42,680 nucleotides of DNA from Pseudomonas sp. MWU15-20650 (lineage in GTDB: Bacteria > Pseudomonadota > Gammaproteobacteria > Pseudomonadales > Pseudomonadaceae). The stretch lies in NCBI RefSeq assembly GCF_023242475.1, contig NZ_JALJFG010000045.1:1-42680 (forward strand), written 5' to 3'. Position numbers and translations under genes: made by a program. The notes beneath the pieces were generated by a model. That model saw only the letters and a program-made list of their open reading frames with translations. It searched no databases and was not told the origin of the DNA. The first letter of the stretch is position 1. The number at the start of each line of letters is the position of its first letter. Shown here in pieces: positions 32,231 to 39,732 of the stretch.

Positions 32231-33331
32231 ATGCGCAGCAATTTCCTGCCCTTTGCGTTGCCTGTCAGCCTGGTCTTCCTGTTGGCCGCTTGCGGCCATG
32301 AAGAAGCGGCCCAAACCAGCATCCGCCCAGCCATGGTGGTGCAACCCCAGCCGTCGGCACAGGCGATGGACAGTTACCCGGGTGAGGTGCGCGCTCGTTA
32401 TGAGCCGGACCTGGCCTTTCGCATTGGCGGTAAAGTCAGCAAGCGCCTGGTGGAGGAGGGTGATCGGGTCAAGGCAAACCAGCCACTGGCGGAGCTCGAC
32501 CCCCAGGACGTACGCCTGCAACTGGAAGCGACCCGTGCTCAAGTCGCAGCCGCCGAGGCGAACCTGAGCCTGGTGCGGGCTGAGCGTGACCGCTACAAGA
32601 CCCTGATGGATCGTCAGATGGTTAGCCGTTCCCAGTACGACAATTCCGAAAACCTTTACCGTGCAGGTGAGGCGCGCCTGAAACAGATCAAGGCCGAGTT
32701 CGACGTATCGAGTAACCAGGCTGGCTATGCCGTGTTGCGTGCGCCGCAGGATGGCGTCGTCGCCAAGCGCGCCGTTGAAGTGGGCCAAGTGGTATCCGCA
32801 GGCCAAACCGTGTTTACCCTGGCCACCGATGGCGAGCGGGAAGTCTTGATCAGCCTGCCCGAGCAAGGTTTCGGCCGCTTCAAGATCGGCCAGCCGGTGT
32901 CGGTCGAGTTGTGGAGCCAGCCGGATCAACGCCTTGCCGGGCGTATTCGTGAACTGTCACCTGCTGCCGATCCGAAATCGCGCACGTTCGCTGCCCGCGT
33001 GGCATTCACCGGCGGCAAAGTCCCCGCCGAACTGGGCCAAAGTGCCCGCGTATTCATCCAGGCCGACGGTGTGATCCCACTGTCGGTGCCACTGTCTGCC
33101 CTCAGTGCGGAAAACGGTGCGTCTTACGTTTGGCGCGTGCTACCGGACAACACCCTCAAGCGTACTCCGGTCCGCATGGGGGCCTTCGGCGAAAAAACCG
33201 TGCCGGTGCTGGAAGGCTTGGCCCCTACCGACTGGGTGATTGCGGCGGGTGTGCATGTGCTCCATGAGGGCCAGCAAGTGCGCCCGGTGGATCGCTCCAA
33301 CCGAGTTGTGAATCTGGCGGCCAAGGAGTAG
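32231..33331 (+). CDS. mexJ: RND efflux membrane-fusion lipoprotein (MexJ type)
   Basis: This is the periplasmic adaptor of a tripartite pump. The 366-residue product starts with a lipoprotein signal (lipobox LLAAC, Cys 20), then the lipoyl/hairpin region (VEEGDRVKANQPLAELDPQD) and a coiled-coil hairpin (about 85-150). The second lipoyl half (YAVLRAPQDGVVAKRAVEVGQVV) and beta-barrel domains follow. Lipid anchoring is normal for the class. ATG 32231 lies 7 bases before the next gene unit's start context and 6 bases separate its stop from mexK. No outer-membrane channel gene is in the operon, so OprM or another orphan channel is needed, as for MexJK. Confidence 0.88.
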   Translation: MRSNFLPFALPVSLVFLLAACGHEEAAQTSIRPAMVVQPQPSAQAMDSYPGEVRARYEPDLAFRIGGKVSKRLVEEGDRVKANQPLAELDPQDVRLQLEATRAQVAAAEANLSLVRAERDRYKTLMDRQMVSRSQYDNSENLYRAGEARLKQIKAEFDVSSNQAGYAVLRAPQDGVVAKRAVEVGQVVSAGQTVFTLATDGEREVLISLPEQGFGRFKIGQPVSVELWSQPDQRLAGRIRELSPAADPKSRTFAARVAFTGGKVPAELGQSARVFIQADGVIPLSVPLSALSAENGASYVWRVLPDNTLKRTPVRMGAFGEKTVPVLEGLAPTDWVIAAGVHVLHEGQQVRPVDRSNRVVNLAAKE

Positions 33332-33337
33332 TCCCCA

Positions 33338-36300
33338 ATGGGTTTCAATCTTTCCGAATGGGCGTTGCGTAATCGCCAGATCGTACTGTTCCTGATGATC
33401 CTGCTGGCGGTCGTCGGCACCTTGTCCTACACCAAGTTAGGGCAAAGCGAAGACCCACCTTTCACCTTCAAGGCGATGGTGATCAAGACCAACTGGCCCG
33501 GGGCCACAGCCCAGGAAGTTTCACGCCAGGTCACTGAGCGTATCGAAAAAAAACTGATGGAAACCGGTGAGTACGAGCGCATCGTTTCCTTCTCGCGTCC
33601 CGGTGAATCCCAAGTCACCTTTATGGCTCGCGACTCGATGCACTCGGCGCAGATTCCCGAGTTGTGGTACCAGGTGCGCAAGAAAATCAGCGACATCCGC
33701 CAGACCTTGCCACCGGATATCCAGGGCCCGTTTTTCAATGATGAGTTCGGCACGACCTTCGGCAACATCTACGCCCTGACCGGCGACGGCTTTGACTATG
33801 CCGTGCTCAAGGACTACGCCGATCGCATCCAGATTCAACTGCAACGAGTGCCGGACGTGGGCAAGGTCGAACTGCTTGGCCTGCAGGATGAGAAGATCTG
33901 GATCGAGCTGTCCAACCTCAAGCTCGCCACCCTCGGTTTACCGCTGGCGGCGGTGCAGCAGGCGCTACAGGAGCAAAATGCCGTCTCTACCGCGGGTTTC
34001 TTTGAAACCCCGACCGAGCGTGTGCAGTTGCGCGTATCGGGTAACTTCAAAACGGTTGAGGAGATCCGCAACTTCCCTATTCGCGTGGGGGATCGAACCT
34101 TTCGTATCGGCGACGTCGCGGACATCCACCGTGGCTTCAACGATCCACCGGCACCGCGCATGCGCTATATGGGCGCAGATGCCATTGGCCTGGCCGTGGC
34201 CATGCGGGAGGGCGGCGATATTCTGGTGCTGGGCAAAGCCCTTGAAAGCGAATTCGCACGTCTGCAGAAGAATCTTCCAGCGGGCATGGAACTGCGCAAG
34301 GTCTCGGACCAGCCGGCAGCGGTGAAAACCAGTGTCGGTGAATTCGTCCAGGTACTGGCCGAGGCATTGGCCATTGTCTTGCTGGTGAGTTTCTTCTCCC
34401 TCGGGGTACGCACGGGCATGGTGGTCGCCCTGGCGATCCCTCTGGTGCTGGCGATGACCTTTGCCGCCATGTATTACCTGGGTATCGGCTTGCACAAGAT
34501 CTCGCTCGGTGCATTGGTCCTGGCCCTGGGGCTGCTGGTGGACGACGCCATCATCGCCGTGGAAATGATGGCGATCAAAATGGAACAAGGCTACGACCGG
34601 CTCAAGGCCGCGAGTTTCGCCTGGACCAGTACCGCGTTTCCGATGCTCACGGGCACGTTGATCACGGCGGCGGGGTTCTTGCCGATTGCCACCGCGCAAT
34701 CGAGCACCGGCGAATACACCCGGTCGATCTTCCAGGTGGTGACCATCGCGTTGCTGGCGTCCTGGGTCGCCGCCGTGGTGTTCGTGCCGTACCTGGGAGA
34801 AAAACTCCTGCCCGACCTGGCGAAAATTCATGCAGCCAAGCACGGCGCCGATGGTCCTGATCCCTACGGCACGCCGTTCTATCAACGCGTGAGAGGTTTG
34901 GTGGAATGGTGCGTGCGTCGGCGTAAAACGGTGATCGTCCTGACCCTGCTGTTGTTTATCGGTTCGGTCGCCTTGTTCCGATTCGTGCCGCAACAGTTCT
35001 TCCCGGCGTCCGGTCGCCTGGAACTGATGGTTGATCTGAAACTGGCCGAAGGTGCCTCCTTGAGCAACACCGCAGACCAGGTCAAACGCCTGGAAGCCTT
35101 GCTCAAGGAACACGCCGGCATTGATAACTACGTGGCCTATGTGGGGACCGGTTCACCGCGTTTCTACCTGCCGCTGGACCAACAGTTGCCGGCTGCCAGT
35201 TTTGCGCAGTTCGTGGTGCTGGCCAAAACCATTGAGGAGCGTGAAAGCCTGCGCACCTGGCTGATCGAAACGCTCAACGAACAATTCCCCGAGTTGCGCT
35301 CGCGCGTCACTCGCCTGGAGAACGGCCCACCCGTGGGTTACCCGGTCCAGTTCCGCGTGACCGGCGAACACATCGAAGAAGTCCGCGCCCTGGCCCGGAA
35401 AGTAGCGGCCAAGGTTCGCGAAAATACCCATGTGGTCAATGTGCACCTGGACTGGGAAGAGCCTAGCAAAATCGTTTACCTCAACATCGACCAGGACCGC
35501 GCCCGTGCCCTCGGAGTGAGCACCGCCAACCTGTCGAAATTCCTGCAGAGTTCCCTGACCGGTTCCACCGTCAGCCAGTACCGGGAGGACAACGAGTTGA
35601 TCGAGATCCTCCTGCGCGGCACCGTTCACGAGCGCACCGAGTTGTCGCTGCTGCCGAGTCTGGCCGTACCGACCGACAACGGCAAAAGCGTGGCCCTGTC
35701 ACAGATCGCCACCCTTGAGTATGGATTTGAAGAAGGCATCATCTGGCACCGTAACCGCCTACCCACCGTGACCGTGCGTGCTGATATCTACGGCAAGGAA
35801 CAACCGGCGACCCTGGTCCAGCAGATCCTGCCGACCCTCGAAGGTGTGCGTGCTGAATTGCCGGACGGCTACCTGCTGGAAGTCGGCGGTACCGTGGAAG
35901 ACTCAGCCCGTGGGCAGAACTCGGTGAAGGCCGGCGTGCCATTGTTTATCGTGGTGGTGCTGACTTTGCTGATGCTGCAATTGCGCAGTTTCTCACGCAC
36001 TGCGATGGTGTTTCTGACGGCCCCGTTGGGCTTGATCGGGGTGACCCTGTTCCTGCTGGTGTTCCGCCAACCCTTCGGCTTCGTGGCCATGCTCGGCACC
36101 ATTGCACTGTCGGGGATGATCATGCGTAACTCGGTGATCCTGGTGGACCAGATCGAACAAGACATCAAGGCTGGGTTGGCGCCGTGGCAAGCGATTATCG
36201 AAGCCACGGTCCGACGCTTCCGGCCGATTGTACTGACAGCTCTGGCGGCCGTGCTGGCGATGATTCCGCTGTCGCGCAGCGTGTTCTTCGGGCCGATGGC

Positions 36301-36400
36301 TGTGGCGATCATGGGAGGGTTGATTGTGGCGACGGCGTTGACTTTGCTGTTCTTGCCCGCGCTGTATGCGGCGTGGTTTCGTGTAAGAAAGGACGCCTGA
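33338..36400 (+). CDS. mexK: RND efflux transporter (MexK type)
   Basis: This is the inner-membrane proton-driven pump component, 1020 residues, with twelve transmembrane segments in two halves and two large periplasmic loops. Visible features are the N-terminal amphipathic start (FNLSEWALRNRQIVLFLMIL), the proton-relay Asp pair in LGLLVDDAIIAVEMM (TM4), and GTIALSGMIMRNSVILVDQ near TM11. It is of the shorter HAE1-related/MexK-like group (PAO1 MexK about 1025 residues). Substrate range cannot be read from sequence. No terminator follows directly. The last 40 bases run into the accessory islet. Confidence 0.9.
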   Translation: MGFNLSEWALRNRQIVLFLMILLAVVGTLSYTKLGQSEDPPFTFKAMVIKTNWPGATAQEVSRQVTERIEKKLMETGEYERIVSFSRPGESQVTFMARDSMHSAQIPELWYQVRKKISDIRQTLPPDIQGPFFNDEFGTTFGNIYALTGDGFDYAVLKDYADRIQIQLQRVPDVGKVELLGLQDEKIWIELSNLKLATLGLPLAAVQQALQEQNAVSTAGFFETPTERVQLRVSGNFKTVEEIRNFPIRVGDRTFRIGDVADIHRGFNDPPAPRMRYMGADAIGLAVAMREGGDILVLGKALESEFARLQKNLPAGMELRKVSDQPAAVKTSVGEFVQVLAEALAIVLLVSFFSLGVRTGMVVALAIPLVLAMTFAAMYYLGIGLHKISLGALVLALGLLVDDAIIAVEMMAIKMEQGYDRLKAASFAWTSTAFPMLTGTLITAAGFLPIATAQSSTGEYTRSIFQVVTIALLASWVAAVVFVPYLGEKLLPDLAKIHAAKHGADGPDPYGTPFYQRVRGLVEWCVRRRKTVIVLTLLLFIGSVALFRFVPQQFFPASGRLELMVDLKLAEGASLSNTADQVKRLEALLKEHAGIDNYVAYVGTGSPRFYLPLDQQLPAASFAQFVVLAKTIEERESLRTWLIETLNEQFPELRSRVTRLENGPPVGYPVQFRVTGEHIEEVRALARKVAAKVRENTHVVNVHLDWEEPSKIVYLNIDQDRARALGVSTANLSKFLQSSLTGSTVSQYREDNELIEILLRGTVHERTELSLLPSLAVPTDNGKSVALSQIATLEYGFEEGIIWHRNRLPTVTVRADIYGKEQPATLVQQILPTLEGVRAELPDGYLLEVGGTVEDSARGQNSVKAGVPLFIVVVLTLLMLQLRSFSRTAMVFLTAPLGLIGVTLFLLVFRQPFGFVAMLGTIALSGMIMRNSVILVDQIEQDIKAGLAPWQAIIEATVRRFRPIVLTALAAVLAMIPLSRSVFFGPMAVAIMGGLIVATALTLLFLPALYAAWFRVRKDA

Positions 36401-36462
36401 TGATAATAAGGTCGTCGCCTCGATAATTGGGCGTGTGTCCATGAAATACAGGCGTCTGATAA

Positions 36463-36966
36463 TTGAGTAAGTTTGGTGGGTGGGAACAGTCTGAAGTCAA
36501 TGGGCTGATCGAGCGCTAACTTGAACGTCGCGATTTGCACTTGGCAACCACTGACAACACGCCACGTTACATGAGCGTGGTACGCAGTGAATTCATCGCT
36601 GAAAACAGTCCGCTGATCAACGCGCTGTCGAAGTCCGAGGTATTGCTCGACACGTTGTCTTTGATCGCCGGTACACGGATTGTCGCGTCCATCTCCAAGG
36701 ATGAGGAATATCTGATCACCAAGCAGGAACGCAAAGGTGATACCCCTGGCTGGCACTGGGGCGACTACAGCTTCGCGTTGATCTGCCTGTTGGTGTGTGT
36801 GGTATTCGACTTTTCGTGGCTCTTTGCGGGCAGCAGGATGCGCCAGTTGTTCATCCATCCCACTGGGAGCCGGCGACTTAACGTAATCTTCGCAGTTTTG
36901 ATGGTAGCGACGGTAATCGGGTCGTTCACGCTGAGCTGGTTGAGCTATCGGTGGAAAGACAATTGA
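36463..36966 (+). pseudogene. Two-span membrane protein gene, possibly broken by an in-frame TAA
   Basis: From 36571 (ATG) a 131-residue product is open. It has a polar N-terminal half (VRSEFIAENSPLINALSKSE), two membrane spans (FALICLLVCVVFDFSWLF; LNVIFAVLMVATVIGSFTLS), and a WKDN end. The same frame continues upstream as plausible coding sequence (SKFGGWEQSEVNGLIER, then TAA 36517-36519, then LERRDLHLATTDNTPRYM) back to TTG 36463. No ribosome binding site supports ATG 36571, so a nonsense mutation in a longer gene is likely; a shorter real start remains possible. No family is recognised. Confidence 0.5.
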
Positions 36967-36991
36967 TCATTTCCGACCGAGGATAATTTTC

Positions 36992-37585
36992 ATGTTTGGG
37001 ACCGTGTCTGCATTGGTATTGCTACTGATCGTGCCAGGGCCGACCAATACCCTGTTAATGCGCGCGGGCGTGTTATTTGGGTTTGCAGCTTCGTGGCGCA
37101 TGGCCTTTATCGAATGTTTGGCTTACCTGTTTCAGGTCTCTGTCTGGGGGGCCGCGCTGATCTACCTGTCGTTCTGGTCGCCTTGGGCGTTGAAAGCCAC
37201 GCAGCTAGCCGCTGTCTGCTACTTGCTCAAACTTGCCTACACGCTGTGGCAACGCAAGAACAGCGTCGTCGAGCCGGGTAGCGATCATTTTTCGAGCGTC
37301 CATTTCTTTTGGCTCACTGTGATGAACCCTAAAGGTCTGCTGATTGTTTCGTTTATTGCGCCGGCAAGCGCCTTCACCACATTGCAAGGCTACGCCGGTT
37401 TCATCACCACGCTCGCGCTGGTGGTGATACCCGTAGGGGCGGCCTGGATCATGTTGGGCAGCCGTTTCGAGGCGGGGCAGAAGGCGTGGCTCACGCCGTT
37501 GCGGATCAACCGGGTGACATCCCTGGCCATTTGCTGTTTTGTCGCGATGATGATCGGACGGCTGGCCGACTCGATCATGCGCTGA
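36992..37585 (+). CDS. LysE/RhtB-family amino-acid exporter
   Basis: This 197-residue membrane protein has five to six hydrophobic spans and the LysE-family N-terminal signature VPGPTNTLLMRAG. ...VMNPKGLLIVSF is the typical second conserved segment (MNPK). It exports amino acids or related metabolites; the substrate is not predictable. GAGG lies 9 bases before ATG 36992. It is in the accessory islet, 25 bases after the previous gene. GC content is lower than in neighbouring core genes, suggesting acquisition (inference). Confidence 0.85.
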   Translation: MFGTVSALVLLLIVPGPTNTLLMRAGVLFGFAASWRMAFIECLAYLFQVSVWGAALIYLSFWSPWALKATQLAAVCYLLKLAYTLWQRKNSVVEPGSDHFSSVHFFWLTVMNPKGLLIVSFIAPASAFTTLQGYAGFITTLALVVIPVGAAWIMLGSRFEAGQKAWLTPLRINRVTSLAICCFVAMMIGRLADSIMR

Positions 37586-37637
37586 CCCGGCGCGTACTGT
37601 GATTTACATGCCGACGCAAACAGGCATTCAGGTCGTT

Positions 37638-37666
37638 GGAACGGTTACCCGACGCACATCCACTCA
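37638..37666 (+). promoter_or_regulatory. hrp-box-like promoter before the 85-residue ORF
   Basis: GGAACG (37638-37643), 16 bases, CCACTCA (37660-37666) differs from GGAACC-N15/16-CCACNNA only in the last base of the -35 part. It ends 78 bases before the ATG. Confidence 0.6.
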
Positions 37667-37686
37667 GAGGTGCCTGATGGACAGGC

Positions 37687-37720
37687 ACAGGTCTCGCCTT
37701 CACCCGTTGGCGAGACCTGT
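37687..37720 (+). other. 12-bp leader hairpin
   Basis: ACAGGTCTCGCC (37687-37698) and GGCGAGACCTGT (37709-37720) pair perfectly around a 10-base loop. TTTCATT follows. It lies in the predicted 5' leader of the 85-residue ORF, some 15 bases after the expected start of transcription, and 15 bases before its ribosome binding site. It may be an attenuator, a stabilising hairpin, or a terminator for the LysE gene. Confidence 0.65.
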
Positions 37721-37744
37721 TTCATTGAGTTTATGGAGTGTCCT

Positions 37745-38002
37745 ATGTCGTTTCTTAATGCGATTGCTGCTTTCAAAGGGGCGTTTCTCGGAGCCTTACT
37801 GGGCAATAACCTGCCCCGCACTGAATTTAGCCACACGACCCCGCAGCGCCCTGAATATGGCCACCCCGGCTGTTGTTCCCGCTTCAGCCATGCCCGGTCG
37901 GCGAAGCCATATCATCGTAAGCCTTACCCGCATCCATACTCGGTCAGTGAGCAGCACTTGCCCAGCAGGCCGCTGTACCCGCTTTATTCGCTGAACCGTT
38001 AA
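37745..38002 (+). CDS. Orphan 85-residue protein, candidate type III-regulated product
   Basis: No family is recognised. The N-terminus, MSFLNAIAAFKGAFLGALLG, is amphipathic to hydrophobic with small-residue GxxxG-like spacing and no acidic residue in the first twelve. The rest is rich in His, Pro, Tyr and Arg (PYHRKPYPHPYSVSE) with a CysCys pair (HPGCCSRF). It ends LYPLYSLNR. There is no Sec cleavage site of standard type. GGAG lies 5 bases before ATG 37745. An hrp-box-like promoter and a strong leader hairpin precede it. It could be a type III effector, a small peptide toxin, or a bacteriocin-like peptide. The first is favoured only by the promoter. Confidence 0.6.
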   Translation: MSFLNAIAAFKGAFLGALLGNNLPRTEFSHTTPQRPEYGHPGCCSRFSHARSAKPYHRKPYPHPYSVSEQHLPSRPLYPLYSLNR

Positions 38003-38024
38003 GAGGCCGGGCCTGAAAAGGCTA

Positions 38025-38054
38025 CGCCAAGGCTCGCGATAAGCGACCTTGGCG
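38025..38054 (+). other. Intergenic hairpin between the two small ORFs
   Basis: CGCCAAGG (38025-38032) pairs with CCTTGGCG (38047-38054). Inside, TCGC pairs with GCGA around GATAA, with one bulged C. It lies 22 bases after the 85-residue ORF and 40 before the next hrp-box-like site. No T-run follows, so it is more likely an mRNA 3' stabiliser than a terminator. Confidence 0.55.
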
Positions 38055-38094
38055 CGGACTCATTCACCCTTGTTTGCCCTTTCGTACACGGGGA

Positions 38095-38122
38095 GGAACT
38101 TTTTTAACCAAGGCGCCACACA
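38095..38122 (+). promoter_or_regulatory. hrp-box-like promoter before the 69-residue ORF
   Basis: GGAACT (38095-38100), 15 bases, CCACACA (38116-38122) differs from the consensus only in the last base of the -35 part. It ends 82 bases before ATG 38205. Confidence 0.55.
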
Positions 38123-38204
38123 AGGATTACCCGACCGAAAGATGCTGGCGTACCCACTACGGTGGTTCGGGGCTTGGTGTGAATTCAATGAGAAAGGAAT
38201 ATGT

Positions 38205-38414
38205 ATGCTTCTATTGACGTTACCGCTGCAAATCATGGGTTCGATGTTGGGTTTGGGACAGGGTATGAGACAGAACTTCGGTAATAATCAATCGCTGATC
38301 AATATCAATCTCAGCAATGACACTAACAACCTAAACAGCCATTCGGCGTTGTCCAACGCTCAATGCAACAGCATTTCGTTTGGGGCGTCCCAGCGGCCGC
38401 ACATTCACTATTGA
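38205..38414 (+). CDS. Orphan 69-residue Asn/Ser-rich protein, candidate type III-regulated product
   Basis: The product begins MLLLTLPLQIMGSMLGLGQG, hydrophobic with no acidic residue in the first twelve, and continues as an Asn/Ser/Leu-rich stretch (NNQSLININLSNDTNNLN). It ends SFGASQRPHIHY. It has one Cys and no clear signal-peptidase site. AAGGA lies 6 bases before ATG 38205; an out-of-frame ATG at 38201 overlaps. Codon use is AT-rich compared with flanking core genes. Upstream is an hrp-box-like site, downstream a possible pseudoknot. No family is recognised. Type III export, a membrane-active peptide, or a regulatory peptide are all open. Confidence 0.55.
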   Translation: MLLLTLPLQIMGSMLGLGQGMRQNFGNNQSLININLSNDTNNLNSHSALSNAQCNSISFGASQRPHIHY

Positions 38415-38425
38415 ATATGCCTGTT

Positions 38426-38465
38426 AGCGCCACATGGGTTACAGGGTGTGGCGCTTGACCCATGT
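38426..38465 (+). other. Possible H-type pseudoknot or switching hairpin after the 69-residue ORF
   Basis: AGCGCCACA (38426-38434) pairs with TGTGGCGCT (38447-38455). The loop bases TGGGT (38435-38439) can pair with ACCCA (38458-38462). Alternatively ACATGGGT (38432-38439) pairs fully with ACCCATGT (38458-38465), excluding part of the first stem. It begins 12 bases after the stop codon. Confidence 0.5.
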
Positions 38466-38486
38466 GCCTGGCACAAGGGGCCGCGA

Positions 38487-38518
38487 CAAAAAAACGCCCT
38501 GACCAGGTCAGGGCGTTT
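38487..38518 (-). terminator. Terminator for the DUF4197 gene (works on both strands)
   Basis: AAACGCCCTGACC (38492-38504) and GGTCAGGGCGTTT (38506-38518) form a long perfect stem. An A-run at 38487-38494 gives the T-run on the minus strand. Confidence 0.9.
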
Positions 38519-38550
38519 CCATTTATCAACGGGGCGTTACGCTTTAAACG

Positions 38551-39240
38551 TTAAAGTGCGCCAAACACCTTCTTCGCCAGGCTGGTGGCCGCGGCGGCCG
38601 GATTCTTGCGAATCGTCTCTTCCTGCTGCGCAATCATCTTGAACAAACCATCCAGCGCTTGCTCGGTCACGTAGCTTTCGACATTGGCGCTCTTGGCATC
38701 CAAGGCGCCAAAGGCTGCCGCCTTGCCGGCCAGGGCGTTGTACTGCTGGGCCACGCCGACCTTGTCGGTGGCGGCTTTGACGATGGGCAGGAACTTGGCG
38801 CGGATTTCTTCGCGGCTGCTTTTGTTCAGGTATTGGGTGGCGGAGTCCTGGCCACCGGTGAGGATACCCTTGGCGTCCGTCACACTCATGTTTTTCACGG
38901 CGTTGACGAGGATCGGCTGGGCCTGGGTCACGGCCGATTCCGCTGCCTTGTTCATGCTGGTTTCAAGCTGCGTGACCTGGTCGCCCATGCCGAACATTTT
39001 CAGCTTGTCGGCGACTTTGCCCAACTTACCCGGCAGGCCGATTTTCACGTCGGGGTTGTTGCTGAAACCACCGGGCACGCCGAGTTCTTTCACGGCGATC
39101 TGCGCGCCTTGGGTCAAGGCGTCCTTGAGACCGCCGCCGGCGTCGCCCTGGGAAAGGCTGCCAAGATCCAGGGCCATGGCGTTGGCGCCGAGCAACAGGC
39201 CGGCACACAGGGCTGTCAGACGAAGAGTATTGCGGAGCAT
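38551..39240 (-). CDS. DUF4197 secreted protein
   Basis: The 229-residue product has a Sec signal peptide (LRLTALCAGLLLGANAMA, cleavage after ALA-like motif near residue 23) and the helical DUF4197 body. Conserved parts are SGLKDALTQGAQIAVKELG-like (here GGLKDALTQGAQIAV), GLPGKLGKVADKL, and YVTEQALDGLFKMIAQQE. It is expected in the periplasm; the function of the family is unknown. AAGGAAG precedes ATG 39240 by 6 bases. It is closed by the terminator at 38487-38518. Confidence 0.88.
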   Translation of the reverse strand: MLRNTLRLTALCAGLLLGANAMALDLGSLSQGDAGGGLKDALTQGAQIAVKELGVPGGFSNNPDVKIGLPGKLGKVADKLKMFGMGDQVTQLETSMNKAAESAVTQAQPILVNAVKNMSVTDAKGILTGGQDSATQYLNKSSREEIRAKFLPIVKAATDKVGVAQQYNALAGKAAAFGALDAKSANVESYVTEQALDGLFKMIAQQEETIRKNPAAAATSLAKKVFGAL

Positions 39241-39279
39241 GGGCGCTTCCTTATGGTCGAGCTTATGTTCTAGAGAATA

Positions 39280-39681
39280 TCAGTGTGCGACTGCATCAAC
39301 CCGCAGGCGCAGCGGCTGTGGGTCCTGGCCGTTGAGCTGCACGGCGTGCCGCTCGGTGGTGATGAACAGTAGCTTGCCATCCAGTTCGATGCGAGCGCTC
39401 ACCGAGTAAGTGTGGCCCGGTTTGATGTGGGCCGGGTCATAGCTCAAGTGAAACGGCAGCGGCACTTGGCCTTTGACCGGGCCTTTCTGTTCGGCGAGGG
39501 TCACGGCCGGGGCGTCCATCAGGGACACGTCTTGCAGGCTGACACTCAACGTGGCCGCGGGTGGCAGCGCGATGCGTTGCAGGTAGAACACTTCGCCGTC
39601 GAGGCTGGCCTTCGGGGTTGGGGTCATCGATTGGCAGGCTCCGAGCAGGGCGGTCAGGCCCAGGAGGATGATTTTTTTCAT
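39280..39681 (-). CDS. YbaY-family lipoprotein
   Basis: The 133-residue product has the lipobox LLGAC (Cys about 16), followed by a single beta-sandwich of the YbaY/YscW type: DGEVFYLQRIALPPAATLSVSL, then PLPFHLSYDPAHIKPGHTYSV. Family members include type III pilotin-like YscW proteins, but most, like YbaY, have no known role. Start ATG 39681 is supported by AAGGAG 7 bases upstream. It follows plsB by 51 bases on the same strand, with a GC-rich hairpin between. Confidence 0.88.
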   Translation of the reverse strand: MKKIILLGLTALLGACQSMTPTPKASLDGEVFYLQRIALPPAATLSVSLQDVSLMDAPAVTLAEQKGPVKGQVPLPFHLSYDPAHIKPGHTYSVSARIELDGKLLFITTERHAVQLNGQDPQPLRLRVDAVAH

Positions 39682-39700
39682 GGTGCGGCTCCTTATCAAC

Positions 39701-39723
39701 GGCGCCGAAGTCCCTCCGGCGCC
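39701..39723 (-). other. Hairpin between plsB and the YbaY-type gene
   Basis: GGCGCCG (39701-39707) pairs with CGGCGCC (39717-39723) around a 9-base loop. No T-run follows on the minus strand, so it is likely a processing or stabilising structure rather than a full terminator. Confidence 0.4.
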
Positions 39724-39732
39724 TTATTCAAT

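Noticed and set aside
36484..36510. GGAACA at 36484 as another hrp box
   Set aside because: No CCACNNA at 15-16 bases downstream.
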